A stretch of 64,000 nucleotides of DNA, from NCBI GenBank assembly GCA_036346225.1, contig JARFIW010000968.1, forward strand, positions 1,983,829 through 2,047,828, in the 5' to 3' direction. Positions 22,249-33,741 of the stretch are shown one piece after another. The position numbers were made by a program, and so were the translations under genes. The notes under the pieces are model-generated. The model had not been told where the DNA came from. It worked only from the letters and a program-made list of their open reading frames with translations, and made no database searches. This stretch comes from Platerodrilus igneus (taxonomy: Eukaryota > Arthropoda > Insecta > Coleoptera > Lycidae). Numbering within the stretch: the stretch's first letter is position 1; each line of letters begins with the position of its first letter.

Positions 22249-24610
22249 ATGGATATTAGAAAATTTTTCAAACGAAATGAACTAAAAGAATCATCTAGCA
22301 TAGGCTGTAGTAGTAGCGGTGCTGGTGCTAATGCTATTTTTGAGTGTAATAGTATAGTACATAATAGTGTTAATGATCTAAATAAAGCTGGTAGTTCGTC
22401 ACCTAATACATTAAAATCTCTCACATGTGAATATGACACCAATCTTTCAACTGATAAGAATGAGTACATGCTCGATTTGGACAATTTTGTTAACTCGAAT
22501 GAAACACTTTCCGACGATGTTCGCTTTTCATTATTAACAAATCCTTACAAACCAGATCCTAAATATAATTTTAAGAACGATTCCGAAGAAAGAAGACGTG
22601 CTTTTAGATATGACTGGCTTCAACAATACGATTGGCTTGCGTATTCTCCAAAACTCAAAGGCGTACTTTGCAAATATTGCGTAGTTTCTCGGCCAACTGT
22701 TAAAAGAGGGGTTCTTGGTTCTTTCATTGTGAAGCCCTTCACAAAATATCATGACTTTGTCGCTTCTGCAAAAGCACATGCTACAACCGAATGGCATCGT
22801 GATTCAACTATAAAAGCTTCTAGTTTTACAAAAATTATTGAAGGAAAACGTCTATCAATTACCTCTCAAATAAATGAAGCTGAGCGGGATTTGATTGAAT
22901 CGAATCGCAAAAAACTTATTCCAATAATATCCACCGTCATTTTTTGTGGTATGCATGATTTGCCATTACGAGGTGATAAAAAAGGTAATTTTGATGATCT
23001 TTTACAATTCAGAATAGAAAGTGGGGATCACATTCTAAACGAGCACTTAAAGTTTTGCAAGAAGAACTCAAAATACACCTCTCACAGAACTCAAAATCAA
23101 ATAATTTCAATTTGTGGAACATTAATTAGGGAAAAAATTGTGAAAGATGTGAATTTGAGTGAGGCATTTTCAATTCTGGCTGACGAAAGTGCAGATATTG
23201 CTGGGGTAGAACAGTTATCACTTGGAGTAAGATTTGTTAGTAATGACAATTCGGTCAGAGAAGAATTTTTAGGCTTTGTAGTCCTTACATCGATGAACGC
23301 AGAAGGTATAACTGCTGCAATTTTAAACGCTTGTAATGAATATGGTCTTTGTATAGATAAATTAGTTGGATTAGGGTTTGATGGTTGCTCGACGATGGCA
23401 GGTCATGAGCAGGAGTCCAAAACTTATTAAAATAAATATCCAAAAGCGATATATTTTTACTGCGCGTCCCATAGATTAAATTTAGTGATAAATGATTTGA
23501 ACAAGATTCCGGATATTCAAAATTCAGTAGGTACCATTAAAGAAGTAATTACTTTCTTTCGAGATAGTCCATTAAGACGTAGATATGTTTCTAATATTCC
23601 ACTATTATATGAAACACGCTGGTCCGCCAAATATAAATCAACGAGGTTGTTTGCGGAACATTTTGCTGATACTATGAACGCTCTGGAAAATTTAGCTCAT
23701 AACCGTGAAATAAATGCTCAGACAAGAAATAGGGCCAGTCAACTTTTAAATTGCGTTTCTTCGTCGAAATTTATTCTTTGTCTGCATATTATGGCCAAAT
23801 ATTCTAGCAAATTGGAACCTGTTTGTAGTGCACTGCAGTCTAAAAGTATAAACTTATTTTCCCTTAAACAGCACATAGATGAACTACTCAAACTTTTTAA
23901 GACGCACCGTAGTGATCCTGAACAATATTTTAAAGAGATTTATAAAAAAAGTGTTGAACATGCCCATGGTTTTGGATTGGAAATTACATTACCACGTATT
24001 GCACCAAGACAAACGCATAGGTCTAATTATCATATGAGTAGTGTTGAAGATTACTTTCGAGTAAGCCTTTTTATTCCTTATTTGGATTCTGTTATACAGC
24101 CTATTTCCACAAGGTTTTCTGAAGATGCTACGACTTCTTTTTTACTCTCTGGATTACATCCAAATAACTTAAAAGACAACAATATAAAAAGAGCATTGTT
24201 AAATAAAAAAGAAGAAATAGCCAGAAGTTACAACATTGATAACTTTTCAGAACAGTTGCAAACGTGGGTTGAACTTTGGCAAAATATAGAGATTCAACAA
24301 GATACAGACTTTGTACATTTGCTTGATAATGAAGTTTCTTTTTTTCCGGCCATCAAAACTGCGCTGAATATTTTTTTTTGCATTACCTCCAACTACTGCA
24401 ACAATAGAAAGGTCATTTAGTACGCTAAAGCGTGTAAAATCGTGGCTTAGATCAAGCATGTCAGGGGATAGATTATCAGGTTTATGCATGCTTAGTGTAC
24501 ATAAGGACATGGTAGGTAGGGAGAAACAAGCATTTATAAATGAAGTCCTAAATAGATTTGGTCAAGACCGAAGTAGATTGATATTTTTATTCAAAAATGA
24601 TGATGATTAA
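22249..24610 (+). pseudogene. hAT transposase (ZMYM1 / P52rIPK-like), nearly intact
   Basis: I choose ATG 22249 because MDIRKFFKRNE is the usual start of this family; an in-frame ATG at 22198 lies in the likely leader. In order: low-complexity Ser region, a zinc-finger-like domain (GVLCKYCVVSRP, H-A-T-T-E-W-H), catalytic Asp in SILADESADIAG, second Asp in GLGFDGCSTMAG, CASHRLNLVI, ETRWSAKYKSTRLF, and the C-terminal IERSFSTLKRVKSWLRS dimerisation motif. Lesions: a stop at 23428-23430, where small deletions on both sides restore the same frame, and a frame shift in the T-run at about 24369-24378 before the C-terminal domain. The reading ends at TAA 24608-24610, about 787 codons overall, normal for the family. 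The protein would cut and paste the element. Confidence 0.9.
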
Positions 24611-25092
24611 TAAAACGCGAGAACAGTCCTATTCAGCAGTGCCAGTTATAATAGTTTGTTGTACCCTTCTTAGTTCTTAGTCATGTTTGTTTGTGCAACA
24701 AATATTAAAGACACTATTTAAAGTGCCGGTCGGATATTTATTTACTATTAATTAATATCTGTGGTTTGTGGCCATTTGATTGACAATGTGGCTTTTCTGT
24801 TTCCGTTAAATATGGTTGTGTCGTGTCTGTATTTTTACATTTTCTTACGGGCGGCTTATTACGTGTATTGGAATAAGTCCATTCAATTTTCAATTAGTGT
24901 CTGTTAATGTAAAATTCAATCTTTTCCATTTACTACCCTGTGCATCATCAAGCCAAAAGAATTGATAGACTGCTGCACCAGCAATTTACCAGATTGGTAA
25001 GTAACTTTACACTTTATGAAAATTCGATTAATTACAGAATGCTGCATTTATTAAGAAACTATCAATCCTACGTTTTTCTTTCAATTTCAAAT

Positions 25093-25228
25093 ACTATAGC
25101 CGAAATCTCGAAAGAATGCATTCGCGTCATAGGTTTCTGAATTAAACACTGACATACTTTTAATGTATATCGCTTTTAAATTCAGTAACCTATGGCGTGA
25201 ATGCATTCTTTCGTGATTTCAACTATAA
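25093..25228. repeat. Sub-terminal inverted repeat (stem-loop) in the hAT element
   Basis: The left arm (about 25093-25146, including GAAAGAATGCATTCGCGTCA) is inverted in the right arm (about 25174-25228, including GGCGTGAATGCATTCTTTCG). Arms are about 50 bp with few mismatches and a loop of about 27 bp. It lies between the transposase stop and the right TIR, where transposase-binding sites are expected. Confidence 0.85.
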
Positions 25229-25426
25229 TATTAATAAACGCTGCATTATCGATGGTCCTAACTGCTTTTGAGCACTCTAAGGAAATAAGATTTTATGCCT
25301 TACATTACTTTCCAATACGTCCGGTAACGGGGTTGCATTAACAGTGTTCATCCTTTGTGTAACATAACTAATATTTTTGAAAATAGTCTTGACCCCCTCT
25401 ACAAATTATTCTGTGGGCGGCCTTGT

Positions 25427-25434
25427 GTGCACCC
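25427..25434. repeat. hAT target site duplication, right (TGTGCACC)
   Basis: Matches the left copy at 21295-21302. The flanking CAACCCC outside differs from the element. Confidence 0.92.
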
Positions 25435-26390
25435 AACCCCCTACTCGTTCTTTATATAGCCAAATAGGATGAATTAGTCACGACGTCCTGTCCTACATCT
25501 TACGATAAAATCCGTAGCAAGCAGGTTTTTCATACATTAACATTACATTGTGGCGCTCGTTCAGATAAACGTTGACAAATTCTATAATCTATAATTTAAA
25601 TGTTTAAGGAAAACGGAAATATGTACTTTGGGAAAATGTTATTTTTAAATATTCTTAAATTATGGTGTAGTATGTTCCACGTCCTATATGGAGAAATCAC
25701 CACTAATACACGGTACAATTCTACCGCATTTGGTAGCGCAAATGGTTGGCAACATTTTAAATTTCAAGAAATAGTTTTCTGCCCTATACTAGGTAAGTGC
25801 CATATCAATAGAAATAGACCAGCGAATAATAAATAAATAACAATATAAAGTTTCTAAAGAGCCAAATAGTAAATACACTACGGCACCACTATCATTCTCG
25901 TAAAAACCGCAAAAATTAACGATATGCAACTACGGTTTAACAAATGCACAGCGAAATTCTCATTAGCAGCATTGCTCCACAATTTAGTTGAATGAACCCT
26001 TGCTATTAATACACAATCAAAAAGTGCCATACTTACAGATAAAATAATACAGATATGGGATTTGCATACAAACGGGGATTTTGTGGCTTCCTACAAATCA
26101 AAACGGATTTCATCACTACACATTCATTAAACGCGTTCACTTAAAAAAATTAAAAAGTCAATGAGTGTATAGTTGCTTAGGGATTTATTTCATTGAACTG
26201 CAAGTGAACCCTGTACCCATCCTTTCTAAACAACTGAGTTTTACTGTCCTATGCTTGTATTAATGCTATAAACAAAAATAATCGAAATCGGATTCACGTT
26301 TTAACAGAAGCAAACATGCGCAATACAAACCGTCTACAAAGCAGACGATGGTTATGATCGTATTCGTAAGTAAAATACATACATTTAAAA
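25435..26390. other. No gene recognised
   Basis: AT-rich sequence between two hAT elements; no motif, RNA gene or repeat that I can support. Confidence 0.5.
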
Positions 26391-26880
26391 CAAGGCCGCC
26401 GCTGGGTCGTTTGCAACCCCTGTGCAGATTAATTGCTGAAGCCTTACCTACTAGTTTGGTATAAAATGGATCAATATTTTATAAAATGTGAACTGATTCG
26501 AGCAAATTACTTCCGTAAGTAGATTATGAGGTGGTCGTTAAACATTAAACAATACGCACAATAAGTCCGTAAACACTAAAAAATAATAATGTAAACTTCA
26601 CTAACATTATTTTTATTTCACGATTTTAACAGAGCCTTAGCGCTTAAATCTAAAAGTCACTCTTCCCGTTTATGTTTCGGAAAACTTTATAATCATGTTT
26701 TACAAATCAAATGTTTCGGCACAGTTCATGTTCTATTGTAATGAATATTTTTTCATGTTTTATTGCTAATACATATAGAGCTGGATTAGTCCTTGGCGCA
26801 TAGAAGACCGCAAATAGTTTTTCACAATTTTCAGTTTTGAAAAATAACGCTCATATGTTGTAACTGTAACCGGTTACGTT
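26391..26880 (-). mobile_element. hAT relic: 3' end with C-terminal transposase fragment
   Basis: CAAGGCCGCC at 26391 matches the tip of the complete hAT (21303). Inside it, on the minus strand near 26870-26740, a degraded reading resembles E-R-Y-F-S-K-L-K, I-V-K-N-Y-L-R-S and L-Y-V-L-A-I-K, the C-terminal dimerisation motif of this hAT group, with frame shifts. The other end was not found before the LINE that starts at about 27.06 kb, so the element is truncated. Confidence 0.5.
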
Positions 26881-27062
26881 AAAATAAGCAAGTAACAATT
26901 GTTAAATTTGAAAATGATAAATTATTTTTAAAGATATACTTTAATAATTATTTAGGTTCACCTCATCAGATACTAAATAGGGTTTTAGGGCTTTTATTTC
27001 ATAAAGGAAATCGTCATTAATGTTGCAAGTTGGAACTTTGTCGTCCGTTAGTGTGTGAATAT

Positions 27063-28313
27063 TCATTCGATAATGTGATTTGAGTTCATTATCATATTTA
27101 CAATCTTATAAGCAATAAAGTCCATTCTGAACGGACCTGCACCTTGACAAACTTCTAAAATACAGGAACGGGTAGAATGCCTTGGGTGTTTCAATGAGCT
27201 AAAAAGGCGAACTATAGGTTTAATCAAATTAGTGGGGTCTTTAGTGAGGAACCAGACTAAGACAGGTCCCCGAAAGAGGGCAGCAGCTTTTTCAGTACTT
27301 AGAGAGGCAGAGACCATAGGGGTAGGTATGACATTCTAAGACACACTACTGCGATGTGGAAGGCAACGGAAAATCACCATATTACCTCCCAAGTACACTG
27401 CGTACAGAAATTGTTAGTAAAGATGATTGCATCCTCTGGGGTAAAAAATTCCAGAGGAAAAATAGTCCCACATTCAGATCTCGGAGGGGGGGACTTTCGG
27501 GATGTGATCCGAAAGTATAAAAAAAGATCCGTGAATATTCTGCGAGTCGGAACGTGGAATGCCAGAAGTATGAAGCAAGTAGGCAAGTTAGACAACCTGA
27601 AAATCGAAATAGATAGGGTAGCACTAGACATAGTAGGGATCAGCGAAGTCTGCTGGCCACAGGCGGGGGATTTTTTAAGTGGAGACTTCAGGGTAATTCA
27701 TACAGGATCAGAGGAAGGAAATTCGGGAGTGGGGATAGTTATACGAAAAAAAATAGGACAACGTGTAGATAACTACTTACAAAAGAATGAAAGAGTACTC
27801 ATGGTTAGATTATATATACAGTAATAATACAAGTCTACATGCCCACTTCTAGCTACAGTGAGAAAGAGGTAGAAGCGATCTACAAAGATATCGAAAACAT
27901 ACTAAGATACGTAAAAGGACATGAAAATTTAATAATTACGGGGGATTTTAATGCAGTGGTAGGTGAGGATAGGGAAGGAGCGGTAGTAGGTTTATTTGGT
28001 TTAGGCACGAGAAATGACACGAAAATAGACTGGTAGAATTTTGCGACAAGAACAATTTAACCATCACAAATACATTATTTCAACATCAAGCTAGAAGACG
28101 ATACACGTGGAAGATGCCAGGAGATATAAAAAGATATCAAATGGATTACATTATTCTTAGACAACGGTTAAGGAAACAAGTAAAGGACTGTAGAAGCTAC
28201 CAAGAAGCAGATATAGACACTGACTACAACATCGTAATTATGAAGGCCGCTCTTAAATTTAAAAACTTCAATAAAAAGAAACGGAAAAAGATACTTTGAC
28301 TTTGAAAAGCTTG
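27063..28313 (+). mobile_element. RTE-like LINE, 5' part (leader and endonuclease)
   Basis: The 5' part of a non-LTR retrotransposon runs up to the codons for F-D-F-E-K-L, where it stops at AGCT (28310-28313). The continuation, beginning with the same AGCT, is found at 48446, 20.1 kb away. The left edge is not sharply defined; I place it near 27063. The family resembles RTE-type elements with an apurinic-like endonuclease and no gag-like first ORF. Confidence 0.8.
27354..28300 (+). pseudogene. LINE endonuclease domain, frame-broken
   Basis: Reads ILRVGTWNARSM, then ALDIVGISEVCWP and GNSGVGIVIRKK, with a stop at about 27822. In another frame it gives EVEAIYKDIENILRYVKGHE, LIITGDFNAVVGE (catalytic D-x-N) and GLGTRND, and in a third frame ARRRYTWKMPGD and QMDYIILRQRLR. 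These are the motifs of the exonuclease-endonuclease-phosphatase type endonuclease that nicks target DNA for target-primed reverse transcription. At least two frame breaks are present. The catalytic S-D-H region is degraded to T-D-Y-N-I-V. Confidence 0.85.
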
Positions 28314-29047
28314 TTACGTTCACTTACGATGGTAAACGAAAACAGTATCCTGTTATTTTGTTATTCATTCACATCGATTCCGTTTCTACTCTTCAATACG
28401 CCAACAACATCTTGTATATTTTACCTGTTCACAATAAGTACGTTTCCAAACAATTTTCATTTCAAACCTATTTACTTCAAAACGAAAAGCTTACTCCATA
28501 AATTAAATAGTCAATACCTTGTTTTAGGTAACCGTGAATTTGCTACACATTACGATAGCGTATAATTACTTTCTAGATTACTTTAATCTAAAGACTCGTG
28601 GAAATAATGTACTGAACTATCTGATAAAGCATGTTTCCAAGTTTCTATTTAACACCTGTGTATGATAACGCGAGTATTGCAGAGATTTCTTGCTAGAAAA
28701 TGAATTCATTTACTCGATTCTTTTCTGTACTTATATGACAACGACTACTCGTCGTTAACTTTTTCTTTTTTCTTGTCTTCACAATTTCGTGCACATACTG
28801 TGTGGTAAGTATTTGCGGTTTTAGAAAATTGTACTTTTCGGCGTGAATAAATTAATCTTTACTCGTAATTATTGTAGCTTCTTCCTTCGGAGGACTTAAC
28901 TATCCGTGGACTTACCGCCTCTTTTGTTATGGGAATGTGCTTTCTCCGTCGAACATGACGGTCTGTTGAGTTGCCGCCCCTTTTGGTGTGGAAGGATGCG
29001 CAGGTTGCGTGGTCTCAGGCAGTTACCAGATTGGTTGGTATATATAT
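28314..29047. mobile_element. Left end of the outer insertion that split the LINE
   Basis: The LINE reading stops at AGCT and foreign DNA begins with TGTTACGTTCA. The right end of the insertion (48445) finishes in ACGTACGTAGCA-like sequence before AGCT, so the tips are roughly inverted (TGTTACGT / ACGTAGCA). That fits an LTR terminus (solo LTR split by later insertions) but is not proven. 28900-29010 holds two related ~60-bp stretches (CTTACCGCCTCTTTTG / GTTGCCGCCCCTTTTG). No coding region was recognised. Confidence 0.5.
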
Positions 29048-31195
29048 TACTCATATTTAGACCAGGGTAGAAAATTAAATAATCACATCAAACAATTTTA
29101 ATCACCGTGTAGAAGCTTTGGGAAAAAGTACGCTTTATTAAAACCATGAAGCATAAATAAATTCGGTCGTTTCAGTAAAAATAAGAGATTTAAATCATGT
29201 ACAAGACGCTTTATATCAAAAGAAACAGTATTAAAAAGCTCTACGTGTAATTTAATTATTCCTAAGAAAGAAACAAATGGAAATTACGTGCAAAATTTAT
29301 ATTAATTAACCCTATTTTAAGTAACCGGTATTAAACAAAGTGTACACATAATAATTAACATTTAATTTGTATTCGCTAAAATGAAAGGATAGAAGTCAAT
29401 TTTAGTTGGAGTTAATTGAACCGTTAGGAACATATAATATCTATAAGAACTTGAAAAACCCAATAAAATACCATGAAATAACGCTCTGAGAATTAATAGT
29501 GTGTTTAAACACCTGCTATTTTTAAAAAGCTCATTCTGCGTAAATGTTGCAGATAATTAATGGTTATAGAGAATCTTTAAGAAACCGTCGCATAATAGTT
29601 ACGAGAAATGCGAAAGGAGCTATACGGGGTTATTTAACCCAGATAACAGTCCACATGGACTGAAATAATCGATAATAAAGAATATCAATTTGCACGAATA
29701 ATAACAGGGTAGATAGAGACAGATAATATGCGCAAGACCGAGACACATATAGTAAAAAGGCGTGAGTAGAGCAACGTCATGGGGTTGCGATTGGTTGAAA
29801 GTAAAAGGCAAAATTTGAGAGGTAAAAATAACATTTCTGTATAAAAGTCAATTAGTTATTTCCAGACGTTGCAAGCCGTGTTGAAATTTCTGAGATTTAT
29901 CTGGGGCGAGTACAAAATTGTAAAACCGACGCGCGAGCTACGGAATGGAAACATAGCAAGCGAAATTCTTTAGAATTGTCCATTTTGGGGACTCGACCGA
30001 CAGACAGGCTAACTTCTATATATACCCAGGTGAATATGAACAAGCTCTCTTACATCCGCGACTTGATTCAAGATGTTAAACAGTGCATTTTAGTTTGATA
30101 AAATAATTTAAAGTTTGCTCGTATATTTTGGTGATTCAAAATAGTTTGTTCTTTACGTGCTAACATGAATATACTTTAGTGCACTTAGATACAAGGTAAT
30201 AAAATTTAGTATCACTGTACCAATTAGTAAAATTTACAACGACAAATGAATACACCAAAAGTAGGCAGTTTTGGCGTATATTGGTGAAAGAAGTATGAAT
30301 TTCTTTACTATTTTGCGGGGGTGAATAATTAAATGGTTCATAAATGTGTCTGGATCCACAAAACAAGGGTCAGATATACACAGATGAGTTCTGGAAAAGC
30401 CCAGAAACAACTTTAAATAAATGGTGATGGAGAAAATTTGAAAAGCGTTGAGAATCAGAAGCTGTAAATATAACCCAGTTGGAATGGTGTGATTAACAAA
30501 AGGGACGATGTACATTGAAGCTACGAGTGCAGTAACCTTCAGGTAATTTATACTATTTTGTTTGAACTTTGATATTTTTGTGTGTGTTGAATTACTTTAT
30601 AATTGATTTACTTTAAATGGACATTAGTGAAATTGTACTAACCATAAAATTTTAATGTTAAGGTGAAATTTGCTTGTTTAAGTAGAAAGGGTATTTAGTA
30701 TTGATGTTCTGGATTATGATGAAAATTTGGGTATGTCTTTGAGCTCAATTAGACGAACCTGGTTAATTAACGTAAAGGGTGGTAGATGCTCCTTTGTACT
30801 CAGACTCAGGTCTGCATATATTGTTATATTAATTAGTAGGCATCCTACAAGGACTTTAATTCTGGATGCACATTAAATGAGAATAAAATTAATCTTGAAA
30901 TTCCTTTTAAAACTGAAATTTATGCTGAATTTTAATTTGAAATTTTAATGTATTGTGAATATTGATGTAAATAGAGTTAACGTTGATGTTTGTGGTAGGA
31001 ATGTGTTTTTTTTTATGAATGAGGATGAAGGTTTAACTAGAGGAGCAGCCGAGGCGATTAACAGAAGAAAGTCAATGGACCAACACAGTTAAGGTAATGA
31101 ATAGCTTTTTGTAGGATTCACAGCATTCTTTGGCATCCAATTCGTAGGGGCTCGATTCGAAAAGCGGAGTACCCGGATGTTAGAGGATTCACAGC
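29048..31195 (+). repeat. 5' LTR of element A (about 2148 bp)
   Basis: Begins TACTCATATTTAGACC and ends GATTCACAGCA; the same boundaries occur at 34343-36492. An unusual start (no TG). Near its right end (about 31113-31160) it contains GGATTCACAGCATTCTTTGG, repeated about 70 bp later across the LTR/primer-site junction. The open frames inside are short and present in both copies only because the LTRs are identical. Confidence 0.88.
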
Positions 31196-31225
31196 ATTCT
31201 TTGGCGACCCAAAAGTGAGGCTCGA
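31196..31225 (+). promoter_or_regulatory. Primer-binding-site region of element A
   Basis: Immediately after the 5' LTR comes TTCTTTGGCGACCCAAAAGT and then GAGGCTCGAG. TGGCGACCC is a plausible tRNA 3'-end complement. A related GTGAGGCTCGAG follows the 5' LTR of element B. The tRNA identity was not determined. Confidence 0.55.
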
Positions 31226-31339
31226 GTTCCAAATAAAATTTTTGTTATTTTATTTCAGGAAACTGGCGATCTGAGAGAGAGAGTTTCTGTTTGTGTATAA
31301 AGTTAGGAGTATTTTAGAGTGTGAAAGTGATTAGAACGT

Positions 31340-32493
31340 ATGCAGAGAAAGGAGTGGTTAAGGAGTCAAGGAGTGGAAATTGGAAGTGACGATAGTGCAT
31401 TGTGTGAAAAAAATACGAAAATGGAAGAAGCTGGAGGCAGTAGAGATCAGTCGAGGACGGAATCGGGGGATCAAGGAAACGAGATGATAATGAGGATGCT
31501 TGAAAGGATGAATGAGACGTTAAGCGGGGTTAGAGAGGACTCGAACAGGAAATTTGAACAAATGAATCAGACCTTAAGTGGAGTTAGGGAGACATTAAGC
31601 GAAAAAATAGATGCAACAACCAAAGAATTTACAGAATTTAAAAATAGCCTTACCGTGAAACTGGTGGAAGTTGAAAATAGGGTTGAAAAAAATGAGCGTG
31701 ATATTACAGGTCTTCGACAGGAAATGGGACATTTAAGGTCCGAAGTACGCATTTTTTGTGAAGAAGAGATTAATGTAAAAATGACTGAAGTAACGGACTC
31801 ATGTAGGGATCAGTTAGGCAGGGTAGAACGCGAAGTTAGTAATATCAAATACAACATGTCAAATTTAACGGGGGAAGGTCCCAGATTTTCTACAGGTGGA
31901 GTATCATTGGACCAACACATGAAGTTTTATGGCGATAACAGGGTAAATCCACAAATTTTTATTAATAGCGTAAGAAATCTAGTGGGAAATTTATTTGACG
32001 AACAGACTAAACTGAATATGATAAAGGCTTTATTAAAGGACAATGCGGAAGCATGGTACAATTTAGTAGGACAGGACATTGAAACATACACGGACTTTGA
32101 AAACAAATTTTTAAAGCACTACTGGAGTGACCACAGACAAGACCAGGTACGAGACGACTTAATCACAGGAAATTTAAGGAGAATTTTCAGGAAGTAGGAG
32201 CAATATGCTATACGCAAGTATAGCATAGCAAAGCAACTGAACCCACCACTGACGGACCGACAAATTATTAAGTACTTATCACAACACTTCGAGGTAGACA
32301 TAAGACAACACGTAGCACTACAGAACATAGTGGACAGAGAAATGTTTCTAGAATACTTGCGGAGGTACGATGACGTAAGTAGTGGACGACCTCGGGATAA
32401 CAGGGAAAGACAGATCGACACAGTTAGGTTTGACAATAGACGGGACAACTACGCGAGACGGGGGAATAATTACGGATACCAGCGACAGAATTG
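31340..32493 (+). pseudogene. Element A gag (coiled coil + capsid)
   Basis: The ATG at 31340 opens 285 codons up to TAG at 32195-32197. The same frame then continues to TGA near 32493. Residues about 50-160 form a long charged heptad-like coiled coil with an internal repeat (M-N-E-T-L-S-G-V-R / M-N-Q-T-L-S-G-V-R). The capsid-like part follows (FINSVRNLVGNLFDEQTKLN, AEAWYNLVGQDIETYTDFEN, L-K-H-Y-W). After the stop, LTDRQIIKYLSQHFEVDIRQ and an Arg-rich tail complete a gag like that of element B. The amber stop may be real or a sequencing artefact. Confidence 0.8.
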
Positions 32494-32802
32494 AGAACAG
32501 AGACGACCATACGTTCGAAGTAATAGTTTAGGAAGAGGACCTGCACCGAGACCGGAACCTACCAGAATGAATAGTTCACCAGACATGAGCGGGACTGCTA
32601 ATACAGACACGGAACGAGTGGAAACGCCTAGGACATACGCTGAGGTGACGGCTAGACCAGGACCAAGTAGGGAAAACAGACCTGGACAGGATTTTTAGAA
32701 CGCGACAGACCACTAGATTTCAGTGTAAATATATATGAACATCCACGTGAATTTTTTAAAATTGAGGAGGAAGTAGAGCCAGAAACTGAGGAAAAATTAT
32801 GT

Positions 32803-33741
32803 TTGCCAATTATTAATATAGAAATTTGTGAGAATAATGTAGAAGTATTACTTGATACAGGGGCAGAGGCGAGTTTAATATCGGAGGAATTCGTCAGCAA
32901 AATTAGGGATAAGGTTTGTGATAGAATTATGCCTATAAAGCGTAGCCATTTAGTAGCTCCAAATAAAAAGAAGTTTGCTGTAGTAAATAGTGTTGTGGTG
33001 CTTAGGATAGATATAGGAGGTTTAAGCTGTGAACAGGAGTTTGTAATTGTACCTGGACTGAAGTTTCAGAGCATTTTAGGTGTTGACTGTATGATGAAGT
33101 TAGGGGTTTTGATAGATATGGAAAGGAAGGTAGTAAGGATTAAAGATAGGGTAGTGCCATGGAAGGGCAGTTATGAAGTCACAGAGGATGACACGGGGTT
33201 TAGTGTTAATGTAGTAGAGGTAGAAGATGATGAAGGTAAACAGATCAACACAATAAGATGTCCAGAGGATAGGAAAGTAGAGGTTCAAGCTTTAATACAA
33301 AAACATGCAGAAGTAGTGGGGGTAGAAGCAACAGCAGCAGATCGGGAGCAGGTGAAGGCAGAATTATTTGTGATGAGGTTAAGTGGCAAGTTTGTTTTTA
33401 ATAAAGTAGATTTAAGGAATTCATTCTGGCGGATTCCATTACACAAGCATTCTAGAAGGTACACAGGATTTTCCGTAGAGGGAAAAATCGATAATTTTAA
33501 AGTAGTATCGTTTGGTTTGTCGGCAGAAAGGGAAACAATAATAAATGAGAAACAGACAAGTGTAGGGATTGAAGAAGAAGTAATATTTAAGAATCAGGAT
33601 AATAGGGATGATAAGTTTATTTTATGTGAGATAATAAGGATGATAAGTATAGAGATAGAAGGGGGAGAAATAGGGATGAAGAGTATTAGGATGGTTAGAA
33701 GAAAGACTTGGAGGGTCAAGAAGAAAGTTAGATTTAAATAA
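32803..33741 (+). pseudogene. Element A protease with RT remnant
   Basis: A 312-codon frame starting in the protease: VEVLLDTGAEASLISEEFV (D-T-G active site), then LGVDCMMKLGVLIDMERK. After about residue 165 it jumps to FVFNKVDLRNSFWRIPLHKH and FKVVSFGLSA, which are RT motifs that normally lie some distance downstream. It then passes into Ile/Glu/Arg-rich low-complexity sequence with no family resemblance. I infer two deletions, one between protease and RT and one removing the rest of RT, RNase H and integrase. Confidence 0.8.

Larger units (their letters stand above)
21303..25426 (+). mobile_element. Complete-ended hAT transposon (4.1 kb) with TIRs and 8-bp TSD
   Basis: The left end reads CAAGGCCGCCCACA (21303-21316) and the right end is its inverse TGTGGGCGGCCTTG (25413-25426). 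A further GGGGGTC-rich stretch is also inverted between the ends. TGTGCACC is duplicated exactly at 21295-21302 and 25427-25434, the 8-bp target size expected of hAT elements. The transposase lies inside on the plus strand with only a few lesions. The right sub-terminal region has a long stem-loop. This is the best preserved DNA transposon of the window. Confidence 0.93.

Noticed and set aside
30160..30515. Minus-strand ORFs repeated at 35453-35808
   Set aside because: Same reason: inside the two LTRs of element A.
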